Of a stretch of DNA of 64,000 bases, positions 44,782 to 55,200 are shown piece after piece. The stretch's first letter is position 1, and the number at the start of each line of letters is the position of its first letter. A model generated the notes under the pieces. That model saw only the letters and a program-made list of their open reading frames with translations, made no database searches and was not told where the DNA came from. Origin of the DNA: Flavobacterium sp. GT3R68 (lineage in GTDB: Bacteria > Bacteroidota > Bacteroidia > Flavobacteriales > Flavobacteriaceae); NCBI RefSeq assembly GCF_007109225.1, contig NZ_VJZK01000008.1, positions 71,635-135,634 of the forward strand, written 5' to 3'. The position numbers and the translations under genes are program-made.

Positions 44782-45483
44782 ATGAAAATCCTTTTTGAAC
44801 CGAATGAAAAATACATTCAACAAATCACAACATGGTTATTTGAAGAAAGTCAAAGTGGATTAAATAGTTTTATATACAACTTCAATAATTCCCAATTTAC
44901 CAATGATAATTTTATATGTTTGATTGATGACAACGATTTTTGTATTGGTTATATTTCTTACTCCATAATTGATAAATATGCTAAAATAGAAGTCGTAGTA
45001 ATTAAAAATAATAAAAAAAGAAATGGTTTTGGAAAGATTTTACTAAATGAATTAACTGTCCATTTATTAAACAAGAATGTAGTTGTAATGGAATTGTTTT
45101 GCGAACCTTCAAGTTCGAAAAAAATTTGGAAAAAATTAGGCTTCAAAGAATTTAAAGAAAAAGAAAATCATAAGTTTTTAAATTCTAAAGATTTTAAAAA
45201 TCCATGGTTATATAAACCACTAGTACCCGAGGTGTCTTCAACTAAGAATCACAAATTAAATTCATATATTGAATTATGGACTATATCAGAACACTCTGCA
45301 AGTAATTATTCCCCACAATATAAATGGGATTTATTGACCCCAAATTCAACTATAATTTATCCCATTGATGAGGAATGGAAAATCAAATATGTGAGTGAAG
45401 GGAATATTATATATGAAGGAATGATTAAAAGATTTAGTAAACAAAAAATTGCTTTTGGGAATTTCTTAATAATTAATAATTAG
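44782..45483 (+). CDS. GNAT-family N-acetyltransferase with extra C-terminal domain
   Basis: A 233-aa protein. Residues about 1-140 form a GNAT fold. The acetyl-CoA site is KNNKKRNGFGKILLNEL (a Q/RxxGxG/A type loop), and MELFCEPSSSKKIWKKLGFKEF is the usual final strand-helix. The last ~80 residues (SYIELWTISEHSASNYSP onward) are not part of GNAT and are unassigned. It could acetylate a protein, a tRNA or a small molecule. GNAT proteins are also toxins in TacAT-type systems, but those are shorter and pair with RHH antitoxins, unlike this one. Confidence 0.75.
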   Translation: MKILFEPNEKYIQQITTWLFEESQSGLNSFIYNFNNSQFTNDNFICLIDDNDFCIGYISYSIIDKYAKIEVVVIKNNKKRNGFGKILLNELTVHLLNKNVVVMELFCEPSSSKKIWKKLGFKEFKEKENHKFLNSKDFKNPWLYKPLVPEVSSTKNHKLNSYIELWTISEHSASNYSPQYKWDLLTPNSTIIYPIDEEWKIKYVSEGNIIYEGMIKRFSKQKIAFGNFLIINN

Positions 45484-45550
45484 GTATTAATAAAGCTTAA
45501 ACAGCAAAACAAAGCCACAAGACGTTATAAACATTTAAAAAATAGCAATA

Positions 45551-46318
45551 TTGAAAATAATTGAAGATTTAAACTTGCCTAAACAAATTTTAGATAAAAC
45601 TGAAAAATTAATGACGAAATTATTCGGACCTTCAATAAAAGAGTTTGGCGAAATTTTCGCAGACAATGTCAGGTTTAGAAGACTTAAAAATCAAGTGAGA
45701 ATACTAAATAAAACTCGTGAACTACTTGATAAAAATGGATTAGAACCTAGAGAATTAAATCTTAAAACAATTGTACCTTTAATAGAAAAATCGTCAGTCG
45801 AGGAAGATGAATTACTCCAAGACAAATGGGCAAATTTAATCGCAAAGATTTCAACATCCCCAGAGAACGGTTTAGAACCAAGGTTAATTAATACCCTATC
45901 TTCTCTTTCTTCCTTAGAAGCTAAAATACTGGATTTTATTCACGAAGACTTTTATGTACAACAACAATTAAGATTAGCAAGATTGTTAAATAGTAAATAT
46001 GCAAATAGAGTTTACACAGAACGAGATATAACTTTGGAAGATATAACAATTAGCTATAGCTCTGTGAAAGAGCATTTTGAGTTAAGTGATGAGTTTATAA
46101 AAATCTATATTGACAATTTAGTGTCACTTGGACTATTAAGGTATGAAGAGCCTGAAATTGACATTGACAATGGCTCTACTTCTGCTGATATCATTGATGA
46201 TGATGAAGATAAATCTGTTGACCTCAATTTAGATTTGTCAGCTAGCTATAATAGTTCGGACGACTTTCATATTACTGCATTTGGAAATTATTTCATAAAA
46301 CAATGCAAAGTGGAATAA
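45551..46318 (+). CDS. Abi-alpha (DUF4393)-like protein
   Basis: A 255-aa protein starting at a TTG (an in-frame stop lies 15 nt upstream and no ATG is available before residue 22). It has the Abi-alpha pattern: helical N terminus, then VRFRRLKNQVRILNKTRELLDKNG, LNLKTIVPLIEKSSVEEDELLQDKWANLIA and a helical remainder with SLSSLEAKILDFIHED. An Asp-rich loop precedes the C terminus. The family is linked to abortive infection. The TIR gene follows after 74 nt on the same strand, so the two probably form a unit. Confidence 0.75.
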   Translation: MKIIEDLNLPKQILDKTEKLMTKLFGPSIKEFGEIFADNVRFRRLKNQVRILNKTRELLDKNGLEPRELNLKTIVPLIEKSSVEEDELLQDKWANLIAKISTSPENGLEPRLINTLSSLSSLEAKILDFIHEDFYVQQQLRLARLLNSKYANRVYTERDITLEDITISYSSVKEHFELSDEFIKIYIDNLVSLGLLRYEEPEIDIDNGSTSADIIDDDEDKSVDLNLDLSASYNSSDDFHITAFGNYFIKQCKVE

Positions 46319-46392
46319 TTTTACAACAGTGATTTAATTACGAAACATAAACTTGACACCATTAAATAAAATAATTAAAAATTGATACTGAT

Positions 46393-47445
46393 ATGAGTAA
46401 AAAAATATTTATCAGCCATGCTGTAAAAGATAAGGAAATTGCAGCTGCATTCGTTGATTTTATCCTTCACGGGGCATTAAGCGTTCCAATAGATGAAATC
46501 TTTTGTGTGTCCACTGATGGAACAAAAATAAAATCTGGAGATGACTGGAGAGATTCAATTAAGTCAAATATATTAAGTGCAAAAATTAATTTTCTTTTGA
46601 TTTCACCTAACTATAAAGAAAGTGAGGTTTGTATGAATGAAATGGGTGCTGCATGGATGACAGAAGCGATTGTTCTTCCTTTAATTATTGACCCTATTAA
46701 TTATAAAACCGTTGGTGTGATTCAAGAACTAAGTCAAATCGAAAAACTAATTGATGAAACTAGTTTAGATAGAATTCGTGACATCGTTCAGGAAGAACTT
46801 GACATTAAACATTCTTTAATTAAGAGCGACAGATGGACAACAAAGAAAAAAGAGTTTCAAATAAGGGTAAAAAAACATCTCACGTCTAATCCATTTGACG
46901 TACCTATGGACAAAGCAATTTTTAGACAATTAGTTAAAGAAACTACTGATTTGGAAAAAACAATTAATAATTTAATTGAAGAAAAATCTGAATTAGAAGA
47001 CATAATTACCAAATTAAAGGAGGCAAAAGATAAAACAGCAGTAGCAGAAATTCTAAAGAAAAAAAAGACAAATCGGTATGAAGAATTTAATGAGCTATGT
47101 GGAAAAGTAACTAAATTATTGGACAAACAAAGCGGAATTATGAATGGTTTAATATTCAGGTCTTATTCAGGTAAAGATATAAAAATTGGATGGGATGCTA
47201 ATAGAGATGAGCTAGATGAAGCACATGCAAATGATTACATAAACGAAGACTTAGATATACAATGGAGCACAACAAAAGAGATGCAAAAAATTAACGATGC
47301 ACTTGACAGTGTATCAACATTCATAAATTCTGACCTAGATAATAATTTTCATGAAGCGTATGAAGAAGAATTCGATTCTCCATTAGAAATAAAGAACAAA
47401 GGATTTTGGGAAGAAGTATTTGAAGCAAAAATAAGATTTAATTAA
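46393..47445 (+). CDS. TIR-domain protein (putative NAD-consuming effector)
   Basis: A 350-aa protein with an N-terminal TIR domain (residues 1-135): KKIFISHAVKDKEIAAAFVDF, FCVSTDGTKIKSGDDWRDSI, INFLLISPNYKESEVCMNE and PLIIDP. Glu83 in CMNEMGAAW is the likely catalytic glutamate. Residues about 180-235 form a coiled coil (KETTDLEKTINNLIEEKSEL), followed by an acidic C-terminal domain of unknown type. Bacterial TIR proteins degrade NAD+ or make cADPR signals on infection. The sensor is not obvious; the Abi-alpha-like neighbour or the C-terminal part may serve. Confidence 0.85.
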   Translation: MSKKIFISHAVKDKEIAAAFVDFILHGALSVPIDEIFCVSTDGTKIKSGDDWRDSIKSNILSAKINFLLISPNYKESEVCMNEMGAAWMTEAIVLPLIIDPINYKTVGVIQELSQIEKLIDETSLDRIRDIVQEELDIKHSLIKSDRWTTKKKEFQIRVKKHLTSNPFDVPMDKAIFRQLVKETTDLEKTINNLIEEKSELEDIITKLKEAKDKTAVAEILKKKKTNRYEEFNELCGKVTKLLDKQSGIMNGLIFRSYSGKDIKIGWDANRDELDEAHANDYINEDLDIQWSTTKEMQKINDALDSVSTFINSDLDNNFHEAYEEEFDSPLEIKNKGFWEEVFEAKIRFN

Positions 47446-47533
47446 ACGATGGTATCAGCACTAGATAATAATATGATAACCCAAGTTTTTTTGCAAATCT
47501 TAAATAACAACCCAACAATAAAATAATTAATTC

Positions 47534-49015
47534 ATGAAAGAAGCTAATCTTATTTCAATTCTAAGTGCTCATAAAAATACAACTCCTGATTTATTCAACT
47601 CATACTTAAAATACCATACAATTCAAATCAAGCTAGAAGAATTAAAAGATTTGGATGTATTAGTAAATCACTTAAAATCTTTAAGTAAAAATATAAGCTT
47701 ATTTGATAAATACTTCATAGGGTACACAATCCCACAAATTGGCAAAGAGTTTGACCTACTAAGAATAGATGATGAATCTGTGGTAAATATTGAGTTAAAA
47801 AAAAGTAGTACACCCGAAAAAATTAGAAATCAGCTCATAAGAAATAAATATTATTTAAGCTTCTTAAAAAGAGAAATATATAATTTTTCTTATGTTGCTG
47901 AAGAGCAAAAACTTTATACGATTGATGAAAGTCAAAATTTAATCGAAGTGAATCTTAAGCAACTTTTAGCAGTACTAGTATCTCAGAATGTAAAAAAAAT
48001 TATTGATATTGATAGTTTTTTTAATCCTTCAAATTATTTAGTTTCTCCTTTTAATTCAACACAAGAATTTATTAAAGGAAAATATTTTCTCACATCACAT
48101 CAAGAGGAAATAAAAAACATAATCCTAAATGAGCTAAAAAGCACCAATTATTCTATACTTTCAATCAAAGGCAAGGCTGGGACAGGTAAAACGTTACTTA
48201 CTTTTGATATAGCCAAAGAAGTTTTAAAAAAAAATGAAACTCTAATAGTACATTGTGGATATTTAAATCAAGGTCATATAACATTGCGTGACGATTATGG
48301 ATGGGATATTATCCCCGCAAAGGATTTAATGAAGCAGGATTTATCAAAATACCATTTAATTATTATTGATGAAGCACAAAGAATTTATCAAACTCAATTA
48401 ACTCATATAATAGATGAAGTAAAGAGAATTTCTAACAAATGTATTTTTTCATATGATGGGCAACAGACATTGAGAAAACAGGAAATCCATAATAAAATAG
48501 AAGAAAAAATAGAAAGTGATTTAACAATAAAACCCTTTGAATTAACTACAAAAATTAGGACAAATAAGGAAGTAGCTTCCTTTATTCAATGCTTATTAAA
48601 TAAAAATAAACCTATTGAAAATTATAAATATTCTAATATTGAGCTTAAATATTTTGACAATTACGTAGAAGCTACATCATTTCTATCTCAATTAAAATCA
48701 GAAGATTGGAAAACTATAAATTATACTCCATCCACAGTATCAAAGCTGCCGTATGAAAACTATAAAATTGAAGAGGAAAATGATAATGCACATACTGTAA
48801 TCGGACAAGAATTCAACAATGTTGTAGCTGTAGTAGATGGACATTTTTACTACAAAGGTGAAAATCTTTCAACAACAGGCTACAAATTCCAACCTTATTA
48901 TCACCCGACTAAAATGTTATTTCAGATTGTCTCTAGAACAAGAGTTAAACTTTGTTTAATTATAATTAACAATCCAATAATTTTAAGCAGATGCCTAGAC
49001 ATACTTAAGCAATAG
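47534..49015 (+). CDS. DUF2075-type DNA/RNA helicase-like ATPase
   Basis: A 493-aa P-loop protein. The N-terminal ~180 residues resemble a nuclease-like or nucleic-acid-binding part (EFDLLRIDDESVVNIELKKS, with an E-x-K arrangement that could be a PD-(D/E)XK remnant or active site). Walker A is GKAGTGKT (213-220), Walker B IIIDEAQR (Asp279, Glu280), then FSYDGQQTLR and a C-terminal IVSRTRVKLCLIII typical of the superfamily 1 DUF2075 group. Such proteins are recurrent in anti-phage islands. The next gene, TIGR02391, follows 50 nt later on the same strand. Confidence 0.82.
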   Translation: MKEANLISILSAHKNTTPDLFNSYLKYHTIQIKLEELKDLDVLVNHLKSLSKNISLFDKYFIGYTIPQIGKEFDLLRIDDESVVNIELKKSSTPEKIRNQLIRNKYYLSFLKREIYNFSYVAEEQKLYTIDESQNLIEVNLKQLLAVLVSQNVKKIIDIDSFFNPSNYLVSPFNSTQEFIKGKYFLTSHQEEIKNIILNELKSTNYSILSIKGKAGTGKTLLTFDIAKEVLKKNETLIVHCGYLNQGHITLRDDYGWDIIPAKDLMKQDLSKYHLIIIDEAQRIYQTQLTHIIDEVKRISNKCIFSYDGQQTLRKQEIHNKIEEKIESDLTIKPFELTTKIRTNKEVASFIQCLLNKNKPIENYKYSNIELKYFDNYVEATSFLSQLKSEDWKTINYTPSTVSKLPYENYKIEEENDNAHTVIGQEFNNVVAVVDGHFYYKGENLSTTGYKFQPYYHPTKMLFQIVSRTRVKLCLIIINNPIILSRCLDILKQ

Positions 49016-49065
49016 TTTCTCATTTGAGAGTAATTATTAGTTATATCTCATTATAAATCTTTTTT

Positions 49066-49866
49066 ATGACAAATAATTTTGACCTCAGTACACTCAGAAG
49101 CCTAGCGGACATAATAGCCGAAATTTTGACTCATAAACAAATTAATGAGCAATTTCTAAATGCAAATATTGTTGATAATGGAGAAGGAACTAATAAACCT
49201 GATAGAATTTATCATTCACTAAAAGCAAGACAAAATCAAGACAAATGTGCTAATAATGTATTGAGTTTCATTTTGAGAATTATAAATCCAAAAAGATATA
49301 CTGATGAAGCAGCTTTTGAGAAGGACAGAACGAGAATAAACGAAAAACTTCTTTATGAAGGAATAGAAATTAATAAAGCTGGTGAAGCAAAACCTGTGGA
49401 GAAAGCTAAAACTATTTCAGAAGCAAAAAGAAGGTCAATGAAAATTAAAGAAAGGGTTCATGGAATTGGAATTCATTATGAAATTTTACCTTATTGTGAG
49501 TCAGAATGGTTGAATGAAAATTACTTCCATGCAATTTTAGAAATCACAAAAAGTGTTGCTCAAAGACTTAGGCAGAAAAGTGATTATAATTCTGATGGTG
49601 GAGAATTGGTTGATGAATGTTTTGGGCTTGGAAAAGATAAAAAACCTATGTTAGCTTTTAATATGTTGAAAACAGAAAGTGAAATAAGCGAACATAAAGG
49701 TTTTGGGAATTTTGTTAAAGGATTTTTCAGCATGTACCGAAACCCTAAAGCTCATGACCCAAAGCTTATGGAAGATACACAATTGACAGAAATGACTGAA
49801 GTGTTAGTTGTAGCAACCATTATTCAAAACAAATTAGACAACACATACAAAACTGGATTTAAATAA
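49066..49866 (+). CDS. TIGR02391 (Ymh) family protein
   Basis: A 266-aa protein matching the Ymh/TIGR02391 group found in defence and restriction loci. The C-terminal domain (about 145-260) has WLNENYFHAILEITKSVAQRL, DECFGLG, LAFNMLKTESEISEHKGFG and the signature FFSMYRNPKAHDP, followed by TEVLVVATIIQNKLD. The N-terminal part (LADIIAEILTHKQINEQFL) is helical and unassigned. The fold resembles HEPN proteins, with RNPKAH placed like the R-x4-6-H RNase motif (R225 to H229 region), so an RNase role is plausible but unproven. Confidence 0.82.
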   Translation: MTNNFDLSTLRSLADIIAEILTHKQINEQFLNANIVDNGEGTNKPDRIYHSLKARQNQDKCANNVLSFILRIINPKRYTDEAAFEKDRTRINEKLLYEGIEINKAGEAKPVEKAKTISEAKRRSMKIKERVHGIGIHYEILPYCESEWLNENYFHAILEITKSVAQRLRQKSDYNSDGGELVDECFGLGKDKKPMLAFNMLKTESEISEHKGFGNFVKGFFSMYRNPKAHDPKLMEDTQLTEMTEVLVVATIIQNKLDNTYKTGFK

Positions 49867-49873
49867 GAGAAAA

Positions 49874-49894
49874 AAACCTGCACGGGGCAGGTTT
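49874..49894 (+). terminator. Terminator after the TIGR02391 gene
   Basis: AAACCTGC (49874-49881) pairs with GCAGGTTT (49887-49894), followed by a short T-rich tail; it ends the rightward cargo unit before convergent genes. Confidence 0.75.
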
Positions 49895-49924
49895 GTTCTT
49901 CGCATTATAGTTGACATTTAATCC

Positions 49925-50842
49925 CTAAGCTACATTTCTATATTCAGGATTATTGTTGTTTATTAATTCTATGAATTTTGAATTAAGTTTTTCTCTTATC
50001 GCTTTTTTCATTTTTAGTAATTCATATTTATTTAATAGATAATTAAAGTCCCTTTTTAAAGCAGAAATTCTTTTTGGGCTTATCTCAGATTTTATTCTAA
50101 TCCAATAATTTGGATTGGTATATTTGTTAAGTTTATCGCAATCGTTTTGAGGCACTTTTCCCGTGTCAAAAAAATCCACAATACACAAACCCTCAAAACG
50201 TTCCATAAAGAGCTTAAAAAGTCTATTAATTACTTCTTTGTCCATAACATCTTCCAGACAATTAATTTTTAATTTCTGCAACAGTCGCTTATTAATTATT
50301 TTCAACTCAATTCTCAATAAATTTGTTTTTAATTTATACTGCTTAGACTTGTTATATATCTTAATTCGATAATCTGTTAATTGAAATTCCTTATAATCAC
50401 CCCTACCTGAGAATTTTAAGTTCTTGTTTGGGGCTATATAATTATTCATTAATACATTATTGTCGAGTATTAATTGTGGGTCTTTTGATACCTCCAAATT
50501 GAATCCAAATTCTAGGTTTGTTATTTTAGTATCTTTTTCAATATGGTATTTTTTAATTAACCCCCGAATTACATCTTGAATTTCATCAAAATTGAAATCG
50601 TTGTGATTTTGGTCTCCTTTGCCTTCCATAATGTTTTTATACTTATGAATACTGCCTAATAGAGTGGCTGAATGCAAAGTAATAGTAACGTTTAGATTTG
50701 AATCCTTGCCTCTTTTTGGGTATTCTTCAACTTCCCCAGTAAAGTAGTTTAATGTAGTACTTAATTCAACCAAACCATTATTAATAATTTGATTTTCTAA
50801 TCTGTGTTTGTCTAATACAAACAGTTTAATATTGTCTATCAT
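49925..50842 (-). CDS. Gene II/X-like replication initiation protein
   Basis: A 305-aa protein resembling the phage/plasmid replication proteins of the II/X type seen on flavobacterial elements. It has LLGSIHKYKN followed by NHNDFNFDEIQDVI, TNLEFGFNLEV, YRIKIYNKSKQYKL and LLRIELKIINKRLL. These proteins nick and rejoin one strand in rolling-circle replication. No clear HUH metal motif is obvious by eye. The ATG of this gene overlaps the stop of the excisionase-like gene by one base, so they are coupled. This would allow limited replication of the excised circle. Confidence 0.6.
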   Translation of the reverse strand: MIDNIKLFVLDKHRLENQIINNGLVELSTTLNYFTGEVEEYPKRGKDSNLNVTITLHSATLLGSIHKYKNIMEGKGDQNHNDFNFDEIQDVIRGLIKKYHIEKDTKITNLEFGFNLEVSKDPQLILDNNVLMNNYIAPNKNLKFSGRGDYKEFQLTDYRIKIYNKSKQYKLKTNLLRIELKIINKRLLQKLKINCLEDVMDKEVINRLFKLFMERFEGLCIVDFFDTGKVPQNDCDKLNKYTNPNYWIRIKSEISPKRISALKRDFNYLLNKYELLKMKKAIREKLNSKFIELINNNNPEYRNVA

Positions 50843-51126
50843 TATGCTACATCATTTAGTTTATTAAACACTTCAGATTTCAAATAGAATACTTTTCGTC
50901 CAATTTTTTTGGCTTCAAGTATTTTTTCTCTATTCCAATTGAATAAGGTAGTATAGCTTACTTTGAGAAGTTTACTTGTTTCTTCCCTTGATAGCAACTC
51001 ATTTTCCTGACTGGGTTGCTTAAAAATGTTGCTGATTTTTTTAAGTTCGTTCGCAACTGCATCTCTGATAATTAGAGATAAGTCTTCAATACTTAATTGA
51101 AAGACTTGGATTTGTTTTAATTCCAT
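50842..51126 (-). CDS. Excisionase-like helix-turn-helix protein (HTH_17)
   Basis: A 94-aa protein with an N-terminal helical segment and a MerR/Xis-type winged HTH: LLSREETSKLLKVSYTTLFN, WNREKILEAKKIGRKVFYLK and a final SEVFNKLNDV. Proteins of this kind act as recombination directionality factors or as activators of replication genes on Bacteroidota elements. It is the first gene of a two-gene unit with the Rep-like protein. Confidence 0.78.
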   Translation of the reverse strand: MELKQIQVFQLSIEDLSLIIRDAVANELKKISNIFKQPSQENELLSREETSKLLKVSYTTLFNWNREKILEAKKIGRKVFYLKSEVFNKLNDVA

Positions 51127-51210
51127 ATTTTATTTTGTTTTACAAATAGCTTTATTGCCATTTTCTAAAATCAAAATTATGAGGAAAACATTGGGCAGAA
51201 TGAAGGTCTG

Positions 51211-51230
51211 GACTAATGCAGACTAAAGCA
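51211..51230. repeat. Tandem 10-bp repeat upstream of the xis-rep unit
   Basis: GACTAATGCA followed directly by GACTAAAGCA (9 of 10 identical), with a third GACTAA at 51313. A possible binding site for the HTH_17 or Rep protein. Confidence 0.35.
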
Positions 51231-51314
51231 AAGTATCTTTAATCATAGTATATATAGGGCAGTTTAAATAAAAATAAAAAAAAATATTATTTTTTTAGAT
51301 GGACCAAAATCGGA

Positions 51315-52223
51315 CTAAATAATGTCTAAAAAGTGAAATTCTGATTTTGTTTTCCGTGTTAATTGTAATTTTCTTTTTTCTGGTGTATCAATAGAATTTT
51401 TTTCATGAAAATCATATAAGTCTCTTAAAAATTTAATACCCTCAGAGTTATTTTCATAAAAGTCTTTAAATAGGTTTTTATTCTCACAATGATTATAAAA
51501 CCGAACAAGATTAGCAGATTTTTTCAGCCATTTTCCTCTGCTATTATCTAAATATTTTAGACTAATCAGTTTCCTTTCATATTCAAGAAATGTTCTTAAG
51601 TTATTCGTATTCCGTCCAATTAAATTGTTCAATATTTCGTCCCTTGACAAGACAGGTATTTCTTCATTTTTATCAAATAAATGAGGTGATAAATGATAAT
51701 ATTCATCTTTTAAGCTTTTATAACATCTGCTATATGACTTTAAATATTCTTTTAGTACCAATTCATTTATACTATTTGAATTACCTATTAAACTCTTTAA
51801 ATTATTACTAGTTTTAAGAATTTCTTCAATATTATTGATTAGCATTTTTGTAAATTTTATATCGGACAAACTATTTTCCAATTCGTTTGTTATTGATTCT
51901 AAAAACCTTTTTTCTTGCGTTGAGATTAGTGTAGTTAGCTCCAATTTAAATATTTCTAAATCAATATTATCTAGTAAATACTCATAATTCAGACCTTTAT
52001 AAAAATGATTCTTATTTTTGTTATTAAACTCCTTGTAGGAAATAGGAAGTTTTTCAAAGTCTTCCGCATCAACTTCTATTTCATAGAATTTCATAGACCT
52101 TTTTATAACTTCATTACTATTAATAAAATCATCGTTAATCCCAAAAAAATCATCATTTAAATATTCTATTTGGGGAACATAAACATTTTCGATGTCTAAT
52201 AAGCAATGTTTTATATATTTCAT
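51315..52223 (-). CDS. Unrecognised 302-aa partner of the SEC-C/nuclease protein
   Basis: A soluble, mostly helical protein rich in Asn, Leu and Lys, with no domain I recognise. It begins MKYIKHCLLDIENVYVPQIE, has a long helical middle (LEKRFLESITNELENSLSD-like stretch around residues 105-130), YHLSPHLFDK, and ends LTRKTKSEFHFLDII. The gene starts 4 nt after the stop of the 1237-aa protein on the same strand. The spacing indicates a two-gene operon and probably a shared function. Confidence 0.75.
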   Translation of the reverse strand: MKYIKHCLLDIENVYVPQIEYLNDDFFGINDDFINSNEVIKRSMKFYEIEVDAEDFEKLPISYKEFNNKNKNHFYKGLNYEYLLDNIDLEIFKLELTTLISTQEKRFLESITNELENSLSDIKFTKMLINNIEEILKTSNNLKSLIGNSNSINELVLKEYLKSYSRCYKSLKDEYYHLSPHLFDKNEEIPVLSRDEILNNLIGRNTNNLRTFLEYERKLISLKYLDNSRGKWLKKSANLVRFYNHCENKNLFKDFYENNSEGIKFLRDLYDFHEKNSIDTPEKRKLQLTRKTKSEFHFLDII

Positions 52224-52227
52224 TTTG

Positions 52228-55200
52228 TTATTGATTGTTATTGAATATTTTTTTTCCTTTCACCTCATTAAAAGAATAAATTGGAATTTGAGTTTTTTCA
52301 ATAAATTTTATTGGAAGTTGATATGAAGAAATCACCAATGGCTTAACTTCAAATTGCAATAAATCTAAATCAAATTTTATTGAAAGTTGCTCAAGGTTTT
52401 CTTCTAACCAAATCCCTCTTGCAATATGCTTAGGCAATTGTTTTGTTAAATAGTTTTGAACATCACTTGAGAAATCATACATTATTTTTACTTGTTTGGT
52501 ATTTTTGCATTCTATAGAATAAATAATCTTATTTTCTAAATCAAAAGCCAATATATCAATATCCCCGTAATCCCTAACTGCATTTGGGAATACGCTCTTT
52601 CGAATTTTAACTTCATGTTTGATAATTTTTAAATTAGTATTATCACTTAACCATTCATATACTTTATTTCTGAATTCAGTTCCTTTTATATTATTTCTAT
52701 CCTTTATTAGCTGGTTAATCTCTTTGTGTTCTTTATTAACTTTTAATAAACCACTATGAAATATCGCTAATAGATTCTCTAAAGCCCTATCTAAATGTCT
52801 TGCACTCCATAATATTGTATAGGAATTATTTTCAGCTTTCAATTTTAGTATTGGTCTCCTAATATAAGAATACTCTCTATTGTATCTCCATGGGTATATT
52901 TCAGGATATTCACTTTCATTTTCTGGCACATCCATTTTTCCCCTTGTTACTATTGACATGAACTTAACGAATGCATTTATTTCATTTCCGTCTAAATCAG
53001 AATTGTCTTTTAAAAGCTGCATAAATTCTAATTCACCACAGCTATAAATTGAATTTTCATTAACGAAGCAATGGTTTGAAAGAAATATTAATATATGATG
53101 AATTTTTGTAAGTGTAATCCCTATATCATTTTGAAATGCAATATCTACCTTATCATAATAAGAATTTAAGGATTCATCTTGTTTAGCTCCATCCTTTTTT
53201 ACTTCCTCTTTTCTAAAACGATTATCAAAAGATTCCCGATACTCGTGAATTTCATCAAAAGTAACTGACTCACTATATTTTACAAGGACATTCTCATAAA
53301 AATCATGATTCATTCCTATTCTTCCAGATGGTAAAAGCCCCATGTCGGGGTTGTCAATTCCCAATTTAATTGAATCTTTTACTGAACCATAATAAATTAA
53401 TTCACTGATTAAAGCCAATAAAAAATCAGTATCATCGTCATTAACTGTTTTATTACCATAGTAAGGTTCAGCTATTACATATTCAATTAAGCATCGAATT
53501 GCATGAGATGATTTAATTAATTTTGAATTAAAATCTTTATATTCTTCAATTATATCATCATATTTACTAAAACATTCCAATCTGGCTACTAGTCCAATAT
53601 CCTTAAATCCATTTTTTTGTATCAAAGACTCATGTCTTAACATTAAATGAATTAATAATTTTTCGGAATTATACTCGTTAATTCTATTTCTTATTTGATT
53701 CGTTAGTGAGTTAATTAAGTCATTACATAGTTTTATTTTTTCTTCAATATCATTAATCTTGATTGGAATTGGTGTACTATAATTTAACCATTTTACGTTT
53801 TCTTCGAGAACAATTGATGTATCAGCAGAATATATATATCTGACAGTAGGTATGTATTTATCAAATGATTGAATATTATCATGTGAATTAGATGTAAGAA
53901 TCATTTTTTTCTTGCCTAAGGGGATATATTCATCAATAATGTTTTTAATCAGTATCTCTGGAATTTCTTCAGAACCGTTAATAATAAGCAGATTATTTAA
54001 GCATTTAATAACTGAATTCATGATTATTCTTTCGCCATAGTTATCTTCTCGATGTAAAGCATTGAAGATACCGACAGGAAAAGTCAATTCAATTTTTCTT
54101 TTATCAGGGTTAATTTCAAAATCAATATTGATTTTGTTATTGTCAGGCATTTGCTTTCCATCATTCATAAATTCTCTTAACATTTCATCAAATGACAATA
54201 TGAACTCAACAGGAAGTTTCCCTAATGGTTTTAATAATGAATTAAGTGGATGATGTAATTCGTTAAGCCAGTACAAAATCGCATCAATGAAATTTTTACC
54301 CAAATAATCTCTTTGCTGCTTACATGATACCCAAATTGGAAAAGAAAATTTTTCCAAAGCAACTTTTAAGCTTCCTTCAAATATTTCTTCAGAAGTATAT
54401 ATTTTAGCATATTTCTCTGTTTTATATACAGGAATGTAACCCAATACTTTTTCATCATTAATGTATAAAATTAAATGTTTATCATTTTTTTTATCTGCTT
54501 CAATAATCACTTCACCTTGCATGCTAAAATCAAAGGATATCATATTTGGTATTGCATCATCACTATGAAAAAAGGATTCCTTATTCGAAACATACCATTT
54601 GTAATAAGTAAGGATTGAAAAAAATGGAGCGATAATAATGTCCTTTTCATCTAATCTATTTTTAGCTTTAGCATATTTCCAAAACGATAATTTATCTATA
54701 TCCCAATATGTATTAATTCTTTCAAAATCAAAAAAATCTATAGCTAACTGATATTTTGCCTCTGTTATACCTTCAAACATATGAGGTACAATTTCATCAA
54801 TTTTATAAGAAGCAAAAAAATGAAGAGATAAGAATTCTATATCTGTCTGTTTATATTCTTTCTTAAAATTATGAATAACTTCATTAGCTCTATCTTCCGT
54901 TTTTATATTAGAATCTTCGTGTATGTAGCATACGTAAGCAAACTTATTAGTATCAAATTGCCAAATTGATTCATCTTCATTTAGCAGGGAATCAAATTCG
55001 ATTTTAGACCAATATGGAACTAGATATTTATATACCTCTTGATTAATAAATTTATTATAAGTTTTGTTTAAAATATCCAATTCACTATTTTCAGAAATTA
55101 CTTTTCTGATGAATAAATTCAAGGAATACATTTGAGCTGTAGGTAATGCTAAGTAGTATTTGTCATCATAAATGATAAAGGGCTTTTGAATAAGTAAAGT

